From positions 21,077 through 85,076 of the forward strand of contig CADCTW010000217.1 of NCBI GenBank assembly GCA_902805735.1: 64,000 nt of DNA, in the 5' to 3' direction. Origin of the DNA: an uncultured Gemmatimonadota bacterium (GTDB lineage: Bacteria; Gemmatimonadota; Gemmatimonadetes; Longimicrobiales; Longimicrobiaceae). Every line of letters begins with the position of its first letter. Positions within the stretch are counted from its first letter, which is position 1. Below the pieces are notes generated by a model. The model did not search any database and was not told the DNA's origin. It saw only the letters and a list, made by a program, of their open reading frames with translations. Positions 21,721 to 28,725 of this stretch are shown here, piece by piece. The position numbers and the translations under genes were made by a program.

Positions 21721-23312
21721 CGCCCGTCTGGGTGTGGTGGCTTCTCATCGGAGGACTCGTCGTGCTGTTCGGACTGCTCGGCCGCAAGGAAGACCAGAAG
21801 CTGGTGGAGATGCCCGCTGCTATGGCGTCCACTGCGCCGCCGGTGGTGACCGCGCCCATGGTGATCGAGGCCCTCATCGCCCTCGGGAACGCCCGGATGA
21901 AGGACCCGGACAGCATCCGCGTCCTCATGGACCCCCACCGCACCGGCCCGTTCGTCCAGATCGACCTCGAACTACCCGCCGGCACCACCGCAGCGTGGGT
22001 GGTGAACAACCGGGAGCCCCTGGCCGGGGCCATGCGCCGGCCGATGAGCATGGTGTGGCCCCGCGTCGGGAACGCCCACCCCGACCACCTCGTGGTGCTG
22101 GTGTCCGAGGTCCCCATGAACGAGATGGAGCAGCAGCCCTGGCCGCTGCTCACCGCGACCGGCCCCATCGACGTGTTCACCCCGCAGCCGGTGTTCACCA
22201 ACCAGCTCGGTGACTGGGTCCACCTGAACCTGGCCTACGCCTCGTGGGTCATCGGCGCCGTGCCGCGGATGGGCAAGACCTTCGCGGTCCGCGAGCTGCT
22301 GCTCATCTACGGGATGGACCCCCGGGTCAAGGTCATCGCCCTCGACGGGAAGGGCACCGGCGACCTGTCCCCGCTCGCCCCGTTCGCGCACCTTCACATC
22401 CGCGGGGCCCGCGCCGACAAGCCCGAGAACATCGAACAGGTCCGTGACCTGGTGCAACGCCTCCTGCGGGAGATGGGGCGGCGCGCCGACATCCTCGCTG
22501 ACCTCCCGTTCGACGAGGTCCCGGAGAGCAAGGTGACCAGCGAACTCATCAACGCTCACCCCGAGCTGGACCTGGGCCCGATCGTGCTGGGCATCGACGA
22601 AACCCAGTCGTTCTTCTCGTACGGGTTCAAGGGCAGCAAGGAGCACAAGGAGATCCGCGAGGAGATCCGCGACGGCGTCATCGAGCTGATGCGCATGGGT
22701 CCTGCGCTGGCGATCTGGGTCATCATGGCCACCCAGACGGTCCGGGACTCCACCATCCCCACCGAGGCGCAGGCCGTGGCTGTGTACCGCTACGGCATGA
22801 AGATGGAGTCTCACGAGCCCAACGACAAGGTGTTGGGTACCGGGGCGCACCGGGCCGGCACGACCGCCACCATCTTCGGGTTCGAGGAGAAGGGCATCGG
22901 CTGGTTCAAGGGCGAGGGCGCCAAGCCGTTCATCGCCCGCAGCGTCGTCGGTCTGGACGCGGTCGCGTCCCGGACGCTGGCCACCCGGATCAGGGCGTGG
23001 CGCGCCTCCCGAGGGCTGCTCACCGGCCAGGCGGGCAGCGACGGCATTGAGGATGCCGAGGTGGTCTACGACCTCGTGGCCGACGCCGCGCAGGTGATGA
23101 CCGAGCGCGGGGCCGCCAAGGCGCAGTGGGGCGAGCTCGTGGCGTGGCTGGGGGAGTGCCGAGGCCAGTACGTCGGACTGTCGGAGGAGGAGCTGTCGGC
23201 CAGCATCCGATCCGCTGGGGTCAAGGTCCGGGATGTGCGTAGCGGCACCTCGGTGCGTAAGGGCGTCTACCTGTCCGACCTGCGGAGACACGTCGTCGGC
23301 GACGAGGAGTGA
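20655..23312 (+). CDS. FtsK/SpoIIIE-type DNA translocase, TraB-like
   Basis: An 885-residue protein from ATG 20655 (overlaps the DUF2637 stop). Residues 1-75 include a small wHTH-like part; 75-200 are a low-complexity acidic region; membrane helices lie near 280-300, 305-320, 335-355 and 360-375. The motor has Walker A GAVPRMGKTF (about 533) and Walker B IVLGIDET (about 641), followed by the FtsK-like MATQTVRDSTIPTEAQ; the C-terminal 90 residues form a winged-helix-like domain. TraB proteins pump double-stranded plasmid DNA between mycelial cells. Finding one in a phage with Spd-like partners is unusual. Confidence 0.9.
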   Translation: MTAVDERARAIERERAAADEDFFSVLMPEAARHVVVAGYGSAAMLQRKMRLPHATVIDLLVELQDADALGPPDGKQEWPALVDENGLDALLTQLATLADDEGGEDVAEVVATSPPATPATPVVSLVKTSNPPVAGGENQGGEGGDDEEWEDESPGGELVPRLFGRLATRHTNEFATLHGDEVPHLFARVRQAGAMGGGWLVDQPPVARGIAATRQGPKAVKRLVIWSPRGIRRSVVWLREWLTDAESLRLLAKHEAAGEGESYARVADARAKKNLAGRRWLAATVAGVAVLAVLAWHAPSAFAGMFATLVALGVVTAGRSSCRHPQELGYLALAAVALGWLAWWQGPNLATLVPRPPVWVWWLLIGGLVVLFGLLGRKEDQKLVEMPAAMASTAPPVVTAPMVIEALIALGNARMKDPDSIRVLMDPHRTGPFVQIDLELPAGTTAAWVVNNREPLAGAMRRPMSMVWPRVGNAHPDHLVVLVSEVPMNEMEQQPWPLLTATGPIDVFTPQPVFTNQLGDWVHLNLAYASWVIGAVPRMGKTFAVRELLLIYGMDPRVKVIALDGKGTGDLSPLAPFAHLHIRGARADKPENIEQVRDLVQRLLREMGRRADILADLPFDEVPESKVTSELINAHPELDLGPIVLGIDETQSFFSYGFKGSKEHKEIREEIRDGVIELMRMGPALAIWVIMATQTVRDSTIPTEAQAVAVYRYGMKMESHEPNDKVLGTGAHRAGTTATIFGFEEKGIGWFKGEGAKPFIARSVVGLDAVASRTLATRIRAWRASRGLLTGQAGSDGIEDAEVVYDLVADAAQVMTERGAAKAQWGELVAWLGECRGQYVGLSEEELSASIRSAGVKVRDVRSGTSVRKGVYLSDLRRHVVGDEE

Positions 23313-23314
23313 GC

Positions 23315-23435
23315 GCCGCTACGGCCGCTACATCGCAGGTCAGAGCGTTGCGGGGGGTGTCGCGGTGCCGCTACGAATCCGGGCTCCGCTACACCGCCGC
23401 GACACGCTCAGTGGCTTGTCGCGCGCATCCGCTAA
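23315..23435 (+). repeat. five CCGCTA direct repeats upstream of the tyrosine integrase
   Basis: CCGCTA occurs at 23316, 23325, 23368, 23386 and 23429, all in the same orientation; the first three copies extend to GCCGCTAC. Spacings are 9, 43, 18 and 43 bases. Location just before the integrase start is what is expected for arm-type binding sites of an integrase or excisionase. Confidence 0.5.
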
Positions 23436-23446
23436 GAAAGGTTAAC

Positions 23447-24412
23447 GTGAGCGTTGCGAGAGAGGTCGACCGCGGAGGCGCGGACTTCGCCGTCTCGGCC
23501 GCCACCCAGGCACACCTTGACGAGGCGGTCCCGGAGAACACGCGCCGCGCCTACCGCTGGGCATGGGGTCGCTTCACCGTCTGGTGCCAGGAAGTGGGCC
23601 GGACCGCGCTGCCCTGCTCTGCCGAGACCCTGGTCGAGCACGTGACACACCTCCGCGCGCTCGGGGCGAAGCCGGCCACGATCGACCAGGCCATCGGGGT
23701 CATCCTCGCCGAGCACAACCGCGTCGATGCCGTCCTCCCGCGCACCAAGGCTGCCCGGGACTCGCTGCGCGGCTACCGCCGGCAGCTCGCCGAGGAGGGC
23801 TGGACCCCGAAGCAGGCCACCCCGTTCACCGAGGACTCGCTCCGGCAGACCATCGCCGCCCTGGACCCGGCGACGCTGCGGGGGCGGCGCGACCACCTGC
23901 TGCTGGTGTTCGGGTTCGAGATGATGGCCCGCCGCTCCGAACTCGCGGCCCTCGCCATGGCCGACGTGGTCGACGGACCCGAGGGGCTGGAGGTGCGCGT
24001 CCGCTGGTCGAAGACCGATAAGCAGTCTCAGGGCCGCGTGGTCGCCCTCCCGGCGCAGAAGGATGCCGCACTGGACCCGGTCCGGCTGTTCCGGGCGTGG
24101 CGTGCCGAGCGCGGCGATGAGGGGCCATTGCTGTGCCACCTCGACCTCAACGGCCGTGTCGGTGGGCGCCTAACGGGGGCGGGCGTAAACCACGCCGTAC
24201 GGGCCGCCGTGAAGCGAGCCGGCCTGCCCGACCCCGACACCTACACCGCCCACTCCCTGCGCGCAGGCGGCCTCACCGATGCCCTCCGACGCGGCGTTCT
24301 GCTCGGCATCGCGGCCCGGCACGGCGGTTGGGACCCCGAGTCCCCGACGGTGCTGCGCTACGCCCGCGCCGCTGACCGGTGGCGCGACAACGCCATGGCA
24401 GGAGCGTTCTGA
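23447..24412 (+). CDS. int: tyrosine recombinase / integrase
   Basis: A 321-residue protein from GTG 23447 with AGAAAGG upstream; an earlier GTG at 23309 overlaps the translocase stop and would add 46 residues with a less typical sequence. N-terminal SAM-like core-binding domain about 15-110 (ENTRRAYRWAWGRFTVWCQE). Catalytic domain: Arg in RRSELAAL, Lys in WSKTDKQ, AHSLRAGG (HxxR), HGGW, and Tyr in VLRYARA. The full R-K-H-R-H/W-Y set is present. Could integrate the phage or, with the translocase next to it, a plasmid-like element. Confidence 0.93.
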   Translation: MSVAREVDRGGADFAVSAATQAHLDEAVPENTRRAYRWAWGRFTVWCQEVGRTALPCSAETLVEHVTHLRALGAKPATIDQAIGVILAEHNRVDAVLPRTKAARDSLRGYRRQLAEEGWTPKQATPFTEDSLRQTIAALDPATLRGRRDHLLLVFGFEMMARRSELAALAMADVVDGPEGLEVRVRWSKTDKQSQGRVVALPAQKDAALDPVRLFRAWRAERGDEGPLLCHLDLNGRVGGRLTGAGVNHAVRAAVKRAGLPDPDTYTAHSLRAGGLTDALRRGVLLGIAARHGGWDPESPTVLRYARAADRWRDNAMAGAF

Positions 24413-24945
24413 TGGCCACCAGGTCCCGCCAGAAGCCCGGCCGGAAGGCGCCCGTGTCCGGGGCCGGGAAGCGTGTCCTGCGCAGGGTGGGCGCCAACGC
24501 CAAGAAGGGGTGGAACAGGACGCTGCGCCGACACCCGCTCGTCGGTGTGCTCGCGTCGATCGCGTTGGGGATCGCGGCGGTGGTGATGCTGCTGCTGGGG
24601 GTCATCTTGGAGTCGTTCTTGTACTACCTCGTGTCCGCCCTGGCCGGGCTGGGGACGTTGGCGATCCGGCGGGCGCAGCAGATCCAGCGGGAACGAGCGG
24701 CCCGTCCTCCTCGTCCGGTCCCGGGGTCCGGTCCGCGCCCGTCCTCGCCGCCGCCGAACTCGGGGCCGAAGCCTGCGCCTGCGGGGAGTTCGGTGAAGTG
24801 CACGGAGACGGGCAAGCCGATCGACGTGTGCAGCTTGCACTCGCGTCATGTGGCGACCAGCGAGGGTGTGGAGACGTTCGGTCGGCCGTTGGGGTCGCCT
24901 ATCGGTCGGCGGAGGAAGCGGGACAAGCCCGGCTCCACACCGTGA
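24412..24945 (+). CDS. membrane protein with Pro-rich and Cys tail
   Basis: A 177-residue protein from ATG 24412 (TGATG overlap with the integrase). A basic N-terminus, then two hydrophobic segments at about 44-64 and 66-84, a Pro-rich stretch (100-125) and a CTETGKPIDVCSLHSRH motif. Unknown function; part of the transfer/integration module by operon position. Confidence 0.7.
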   Translation: MATRSRQKPGRKAPVSGAGKRVLRRVGANAKKGWNRTLRRHPLVGVLASIALGIAAVVMLLLGVILESFLYYLVSALAGLGTLAIRRAQQIQRERAARPPRPVPGSGPRPSSPPPNSGPKPAPAGSSVKCTETGKPIDVCSLHSRHVATSEGVETFGRPLGSPIGRRRKRDKPGSTP

Positions 24946-24952
24946 CCCCAGG

Positions 24953-24981
24953 TTGACCGATGTAGCGCGGTGCTATAAGGT
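24953..24981 (+). promoter_or_regulatory. promoter for the small acidic gene and DUF262 gene
   Basis: TTGACC (24953-24958) and TAAGGT (24976-24981) are exactly 17 bases apart, a good actinobacterial sigma70-type promoter. The -35 box lies in AGGTTGACC, which resembles the repressor half-site at 30746. Confidence 0.75.
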
Positions 24982-25018
24982 TCTCTACATCACCCCGATG
25001 GACCGCAGGAGGCCCCCG

Positions 25019-25183
25019 ATGGACACCGACACCACCCGCTACGTCGACGAGAGCGGCAACTTCCTCGGCTACTGCAACGCCTGCGGCGATGAGGTCGACC
25101 TGTACGGCGACTGCTGCGAGGACGGCGAAGTCGTCGAGTACGAGGACGGCGACTACAGCACCAACGACGAGGACGAGGACTGA
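25019..25183 (+). CDS. very acidic small protein with Cys cluster
   Basis: A 54-residue protein from ATG 25019 with GCAGGAGG upstream. CNACGDEVDLYGDCC gives possible zinc ligands; the C-terminal half is almost all Asp/Glu. DNA-mimic anti-restriction proteins are often this acidic, so such a role is possible but unproven. First gene of the cargo segment between the two integrases. Confidence 0.65.
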   Translation: MDTDTTRYVDESGNFLGYCNACGDEVDLYGDCCEDGEVVEYEDGDYSTNDEDED

Positions 25184-25189
25184 CCCGCC

Positions 25190-25795
25190 ATGCAGACAGA
25201 CGCCACCTCCGCCGCCCGGCCCAGTTTCCAGACCAGCGAGCCCGTCACCGACCTCCGCATGGAGATCTCCGGCCGATCCCTCGGCGAACTCGTCCGCTGG
25301 ATTCAGGACGGCGACGCCACCTACGACCTGCCCTACCAGCGCGGCGCGGTGTGGACCGACGAACAGCGCATCATGCTCATCCTGTCGATGCTGTCCGGCA
25401 CACCCGTCCCGGCCCTGATCATCAACGATCGCCCGCAGCGCATGTGGTTCGACGCCGACGGCGAGCGCCTCCCGATCTACGCCGTCATCGACGGGAAGCA
25501 GCGCCTCACCACCTTCCGCATGTTCATGGAGAACGACCTGCTGGTCCCCGCTTCCTGGTTCGCCGCAGAGGAGGTCAAGGCCACCGAGGACACCGAGGAC
25601 GGCCCGTACGTGCGCTACTCCGGTCTGACGCGCCGCCAGCAGCTGTTCTTTGAGCGCATCGCCGTCCCCGTGGCGGTGGGCAAGCTCGGGTCGGTCCGCG
25701 AAGAGGCGGCCGTGTACCTGCGCGTGAACGGCTCCGGGACGCCGCAGTCCGACGAGGACATGACGCGGGCCGCTCGCGTCGCCGCTGGCGCATGA
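25190..25795 (+). CDS. DUF262 domain protein
   Basis: A 201-residue protein. YDLPYQRGAVWTDEQRIMLI and the hallmark IDGKQRLTTF identify the DUF262 (GmrS/ParB-like nuclease-fold) domain. In GmrSD-type defence systems DUF262 is followed by a DUF1524 HNH domain; here the protein ends after DUF262. It may be a stand-alone nucleotide- or DNA-sensing protein, a defence remnant, or an anti-defence factor. It is coupled to the HTH gene after it by ATGA overlap. Confidence 0.82.
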   Translation: MQTDATSAARPSFQTSEPVTDLRMEISGRSLGELVRWIQDGDATYDLPYQRGAVWTDEQRIMLILSMLSGTPVPALIINDRPQRMWFDADGERLPIYAVIDGKQRLTTFRMFMENDLLVPASWFAAEEVKATEDTEDGPYVRYSGLTRRQQLFFERIAVPVAVGKLGSVREEAAVYLRVNGSGTPQSDEDMTRAARVAAGA

Positions 25796-26007
25796 GCGAC
25801 GAGACCTGGACCGTCGAGCAGTGCGCCCAGGAGTGGGGCATCAGCCCCTCCTCGTGGCGGGTGTACGTCGGCGCCGGACGTGCCCCCAAGCCGCTGCCGG
25901 GCTACGACGAGCAGCGGCGGCGGCGTTGGGACCCGGAGCAGGTGCGGCAGGCGAAGGGGCGCAGGCCGGGTCGCGGGGCGCGGACGGACCTCCACCCCAC
26001 CGAGTGA
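25792..26007 (+). CDS. excisionase-like / MerR-type HTH protein
   Basis: A 71-residue protein from ATG 25792. TVEQCAQEWGISPSSWRVYV is a winged HTH typical of AlpA/excisionase-like proteins; DEQRRRRWDPEQVRQAKGRR continues the fold. It lies just before the serine integrase, where a recombination directionality factor is often found, and could serve that role or act as Xis for the tyrosine integrase. Confidence 0.75.
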   Translation: MSDETWTVEQCAQEWGISPSSWRVYVGAGRAPKPLPGYDEQRRRRWDPEQVRQAKGRRPGRGARTDLHPTE

Positions 26008-26068
26008 TCCAGTAGCTGTCGGCTACCGTTCAATCACGGCGGGTCGCCTTCCCCCGCGCCCGCCCACC

Positions 26069-26108
26069 GACGCCCTCTCTCCGGCATCCCCCGACGGAGA
26101 GGGGGCGT
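26069..26108. terminator. hairpin terminator after the HTH gene
   Basis: Fifteen-base arms (gacgccctctctccg and cggagagggggcgtc) with one G-T pair and a 10-base loop. Likely ends the DUF262/HTH transcript. Confidence 0.65.
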
Positions 26109-26174
26109 CGCACGTTGCGGGGGTATCGTCACCGGCACGGCAGGTTGAGCGCGTACGTGCCTGCTGTCCGCCTT

Positions 26175-26209
26175 CGCCCCGGCCTCGTCCCCCTGACGAA
26201 GCCGGGGCG
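26175..26209. terminator. second hairpin upstream of serine integrase
   Basis: Nine-base perfect arms cgccccggc (26175-26183) and gccggggcg (26201-26209). May be a tandem terminator or part of a regulatory/att structure. Confidence 0.5.
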
Positions 26210-26304
26210 TCGTGCGTTCAGGCCATGATCCAGATGTGCGGTTACGGTGATCTTTGTCGACTCCCTCTAGGAGGAGTTGAGCGGCGAGACCTCCGCCAAG
26301 GGAG

Positions 26305-27801
26305 GTGTACGGTCCGTCGGTGCGCCGCCACCGCCGAGCCATCCTCTACGCCCGTGTAAGCAAGCACGACCGGGCTGGAGGGGACAAGGCCAAGAGCGTC
26401 GACCAGCAGATCGCCGAGATGCAGGCCCAAGCGACACGCGAGGGCGTCACCGTCCTCTCGGTGCTCCGCGACGACGGAATCAGCGCATCCCGGTACGCGA
26501 AGAACAAAACCCGCGAGGGCTGGCAGGAGGTGACCGCCGCGCTCCTCGCCGGCGGGGTCGATGAACTGTGGGCGTGGGAGCTGTCTCGCATGACCCGCGA
26601 CCGCATGGTGTACGCGAAGCTCGTCGGGACTTGCATCGCCACCGGGGTGCTCCTCAACGTTGACGGCAAGCTGCACGACCCGTCCGACCCGGACGACGGG
26701 TTCATGCTCGACATGCAGGCCAGCCTCGCCGTGCGCGAGTCAGGCATCACCTCGCGGAGGGTGAAACGAGACGTGGAAGCGCGAGCGCAGGCAGGCAAGC
26801 CACACGGGAAGGTGCCTTACGGCTACGCCCGCACCTACGAGCACCGGTCCAGTGGTCGCATCCTGTTAGAGCAGGTTCCTGACCCGACAACGGAGCCGGT
26901 GGTGCGCGAGTTGGTCGCCCGGCTGCTGCGAGGGGAGAGCGCCTACAGCATCGCTGCCGACTTCGACCGCCGCGGTATCCCCTCGCCTGAGACGCACCGG
27001 GCCCGTCGGGTTCACGGTCCCGATGCGCCGGTGACCCCTTGGCGGCTGGAGACGGTGCGCGACCTCGCCTTGTCCCCGACGCTGGCCGGGCAGCGGGTTC
27101 ACAACGGGCAGGTCATCGGGCAGGCGACATGGACGCCGATCATCTCTGCGGGAGACCACCTTGCGCTGACGACGCTCCTGCGAGGCGAGGCCCAGCGTCA
27201 GCACCGCCCCGGGACCGTTCGACACCTCTTGTCTGGCATCGCAGAATGCGCGGTCTGCGGTGCGCCGCTGCGGCACATGCTGAACCGGGGCACGCCTAGC
27301 TACTGGTGCCCGGGGCCCGACCGTCGAGGACGGGCGTGCGTGTGCCGGGCGAAGGACAAGCTCGACGCGCTCGTCGTCCTGCACGTTGTGGGGCGCCTAC
27401 GCGACCCGGAGCTACTGCACGACCTCGCTGTCCGACGTGAAGGCACGGGCGCTGCGGTGACGGCCGCAGTTGCCGAGCTCCAAGATCTGCGTGCCCAACT
27501 GGCGGCTTTCGTCCAAGCGGCGGCGGAGGGATCGGTGTCAGCGACGTCGTTCGCCACGATCGAGGCGGGGCTGCAGCGGAAGATCGATGCGGCGGCCCAG
27601 CGAGTGCCTCGCACCGGCCCGCTGCCTGCTGCAGTGGTGGATGCGGCCGGTCCGCAGGCGGAGCAAGTGTGGGACTCCCTGGACCTGGACCGCCGCCGGC
27701 AGATCATCCGCGCGCTGGTGCGGGTCGTGGTGCACAAGTCCAGCCTGCCCAAGGGATCACGAAGGTTCGATCCGTCCACCATCGAACTGATCCCGCTGTA
27801 G
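26305..27801 (+). CDS. int: large serine recombinase / integrase
   Basis: A 498-residue protein from GTG 26305 (a GTG at 26320 gives a more usual N-terminus but the GGGAGG site at 26298 is then far away). Resolvase domain about 12-155: catalytic Ser in LYARVSKHD, DDGISASR, WELSRMTRDR. Recombinase domain about 165-285 (GKPHGKVPYGYA). Zinc ribbon about 313-345 (CAVCGAPL ... CPG ... CVC), and a coiled-coil region near 375-430. These proteins integrate DNA by double-strand exchange at short att sites without host factors. Confidence 0.93.
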   Translation: MYGPSVRRHRRAILYARVSKHDRAGGDKAKSVDQQIAEMQAQATREGVTVLSVLRDDGISASRYAKNKTREGWQEVTAALLAGGVDELWAWELSRMTRDRMVYAKLVGTCIATGVLLNVDGKLHDPSDPDDGFMLDMQASLAVRESGITSRRVKRDVEARAQAGKPHGKVPYGYARTYEHRSSGRILLEQVPDPTTEPVVRELVARLLRGESAYSIAADFDRRGIPSPETHRARRVHGPDAPVTPWRLETVRDLALSPTLAGQRVHNGQVIGQATWTPIISAGDHLALTTLLRGEAQRQHRPGTVRHLLSGIAECAVCGAPLRHMLNRGTPSYWCPGPDRRGRACVCRAKDKLDALVVLHVVGRLRDPELLHDLAVRREGTGAAVTAAVAELQDLRAQLAAFVQAAAEGSVSATSFATIEAGLQRKIDAAAQRVPRTGPLPAAVVDAAGPQAEQVWDSLDLDRRRQIIRALVRVVVHKSSLPKGSRRFDPSTIELIPL

Positions 27802-27807
27802 GCGACG

Positions 27808-27838
27808 AACGGCCCGGCAGGTTCGCTGCCGGGCCGTT
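27808..27838. terminator. terminator after the serine recombinase
   Basis: Perfect 13-bp stem aacggcccggcag / ctgccgggccgtt with a five-base loop, seven bases after the stop codon. It lies between convergent genes (27801 + and 27853 -). Confidence 0.85.
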
Positions 27839-27852
27839 GGCGTTCCCCTCGT

Positions 27853-28152
27853 CTAGCTGCCGGTGCGGGCCGGCTGGTGCCCGTCGCCTTCTCCGCCGCC
27901 CTGGAGGAGCTGCAGCACCGGGCGGGGGGTGTCCTGGACGCCGCAGCGGGTGAGGAGGTCGTCGAGGGCGTCGACCAGATTGGCGGACCACTCGCACGGC
28001 TCGGCGGTGCGGATGTAGGCGGTATGGGTGTTGGGGTCGACGAGCCACGCGTATCCGTCGCACTCGGCGACATCGACCACGCTCAGCTCGGGCAGCTGGT
28101 GTGCGGCCCGGTCGAGGGCTTCCAGCACGTCGGTGGACTGGGGGAGCGCCAT
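27853..28152 (-). CDS. hypothetical protein
   Basis: A 99-residue minus-strand protein from ATG 28152 (MALPQSTDVLEALDRAAHQL). Alpha/beta pattern with ECDGYAWLVDPNTHTAYIRT. Divergent from the XRE gene at 28349. Probably expressed in the lysogen; family unknown. Confidence 0.6.
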   Translation of the reverse strand: MALPQSTDVLEALDRAAHQLPELSVVDVAECDGYAWLVDPNTHTAYIRTAEPCEWSANLVDALDDLLTRCGVQDTPRPVLQLLQGGGEGDGHQPARTGS

Positions 28153-28306
28153 ACCTATCCAATCGAGCAGGGGAGCGTGAGGGTTCGGGTGACCGCAGGA
28201 CTGCTCGCGGTGACCGCTTCGGGGGTGACGGTGGGTGTTGGCCCGACCACCTCCGTATGGAGACCGTGCCCCCGGCCCATAGGGTCGTCAAACCGACTGA
28301 CAAGGT

Positions 28307-28339
28307 CGCATTGCGACGCTGTGGAGCCGCATTGCTACG
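28307..28339. repeat. 21-bp-phased direct repeats upstream of an XRE gene
   Basis: CGCATTGCGACG (28307-28318) and CGCATTGCTACG (28328-28339) differ by one base and start 21 bases apart, two turns of the helix, ending ten bases before the ATG at 28349. A likely operator, possibly for the gene it precedes. Confidence 0.65.
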
Positions 28340-28348
28340 GTGGGTCTC

Positions 28349-28666
28349 ATGCCGGCCCATGAAGCCAGGAACCCTCCCCCCCGCCGCGACGTGCGGGATC
28401 GACGCCTCCAGGAGAACATCGCCGCCGAGGTCAGAGCCGTAGCGGCGCGACATCGGGTCAGCGCCTCCCAGCTGGCAAAGGATCTCGGGAAACCACCCCA
28501 ATGGGGGCAGCGGCGACTCAACGGTCAGACACCGCTGGACACCAGCGACTTGACGCAGATCGCGCGCAAGCTCGGCGTGTCGCTGCGGGAGCTGGTGGCC
28601 GACGCTTTGGATAGGACCGACGCGGAGATCGACACCCAGACCGGGCATCATCACCGCCACCGGTAA
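28349..28666 (+). CDS. XRE-type HTH regulator
   Basis: A 105-residue protein from ATG 28349. Residues about 20-85 form a lambda-Cro/C1 fold: NIAAEVRAVAARHRVSASQL, then ARKLGVSLRELVAD. No ribosome site is evident and the TACGGT at 28336-28341 suggests a near-leaderless message. It precedes the protein kinase gene and may control it. Confidence 0.8.
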   Translation: MPAHEARNPPPRRDVRDRRLQENIAAEVRAVAARHRVSASQLAKDLGKPPQWGQRRLNGQTPLDTSDLTQIARKLGVSLRELVADALDRTDAEIDTQTGHHHRHR

Positions 28667-28725
28667 CGACTCGTGCGCTAGGAGCGACGAGGGTGCGCGG
28701 GAGCACGACACAATCGGGGGCCGCA

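Larger units (their letters stand above)
26008..26304. other. intergenic region with two hairpins; candidate attP zone
   Basis: No gene is seen. Two hairpins lie at 26069-26108 and 26175-26209, followed by an 18-base near-palindrome (26260-26277) just before the serine recombinase. Large serine integrases normally have attP beside their gene, so a crossover site is expected here or after 27801, but I cannot define it. Confidence 0.5.

Noticed and set aside
21972..23291. 439-codon minus-strand open frame
   Set aside because: Fully antisense to the translocase motor domain, which has clear Walker motifs.
23309..23446. Longer tyrosine integrase start overlapping the translocase stop
   Set aside because: The added residues are unlike integrase N-termini, and AGAAAGG before GTG 23447 is a better initiation site; kept only as an alternative.
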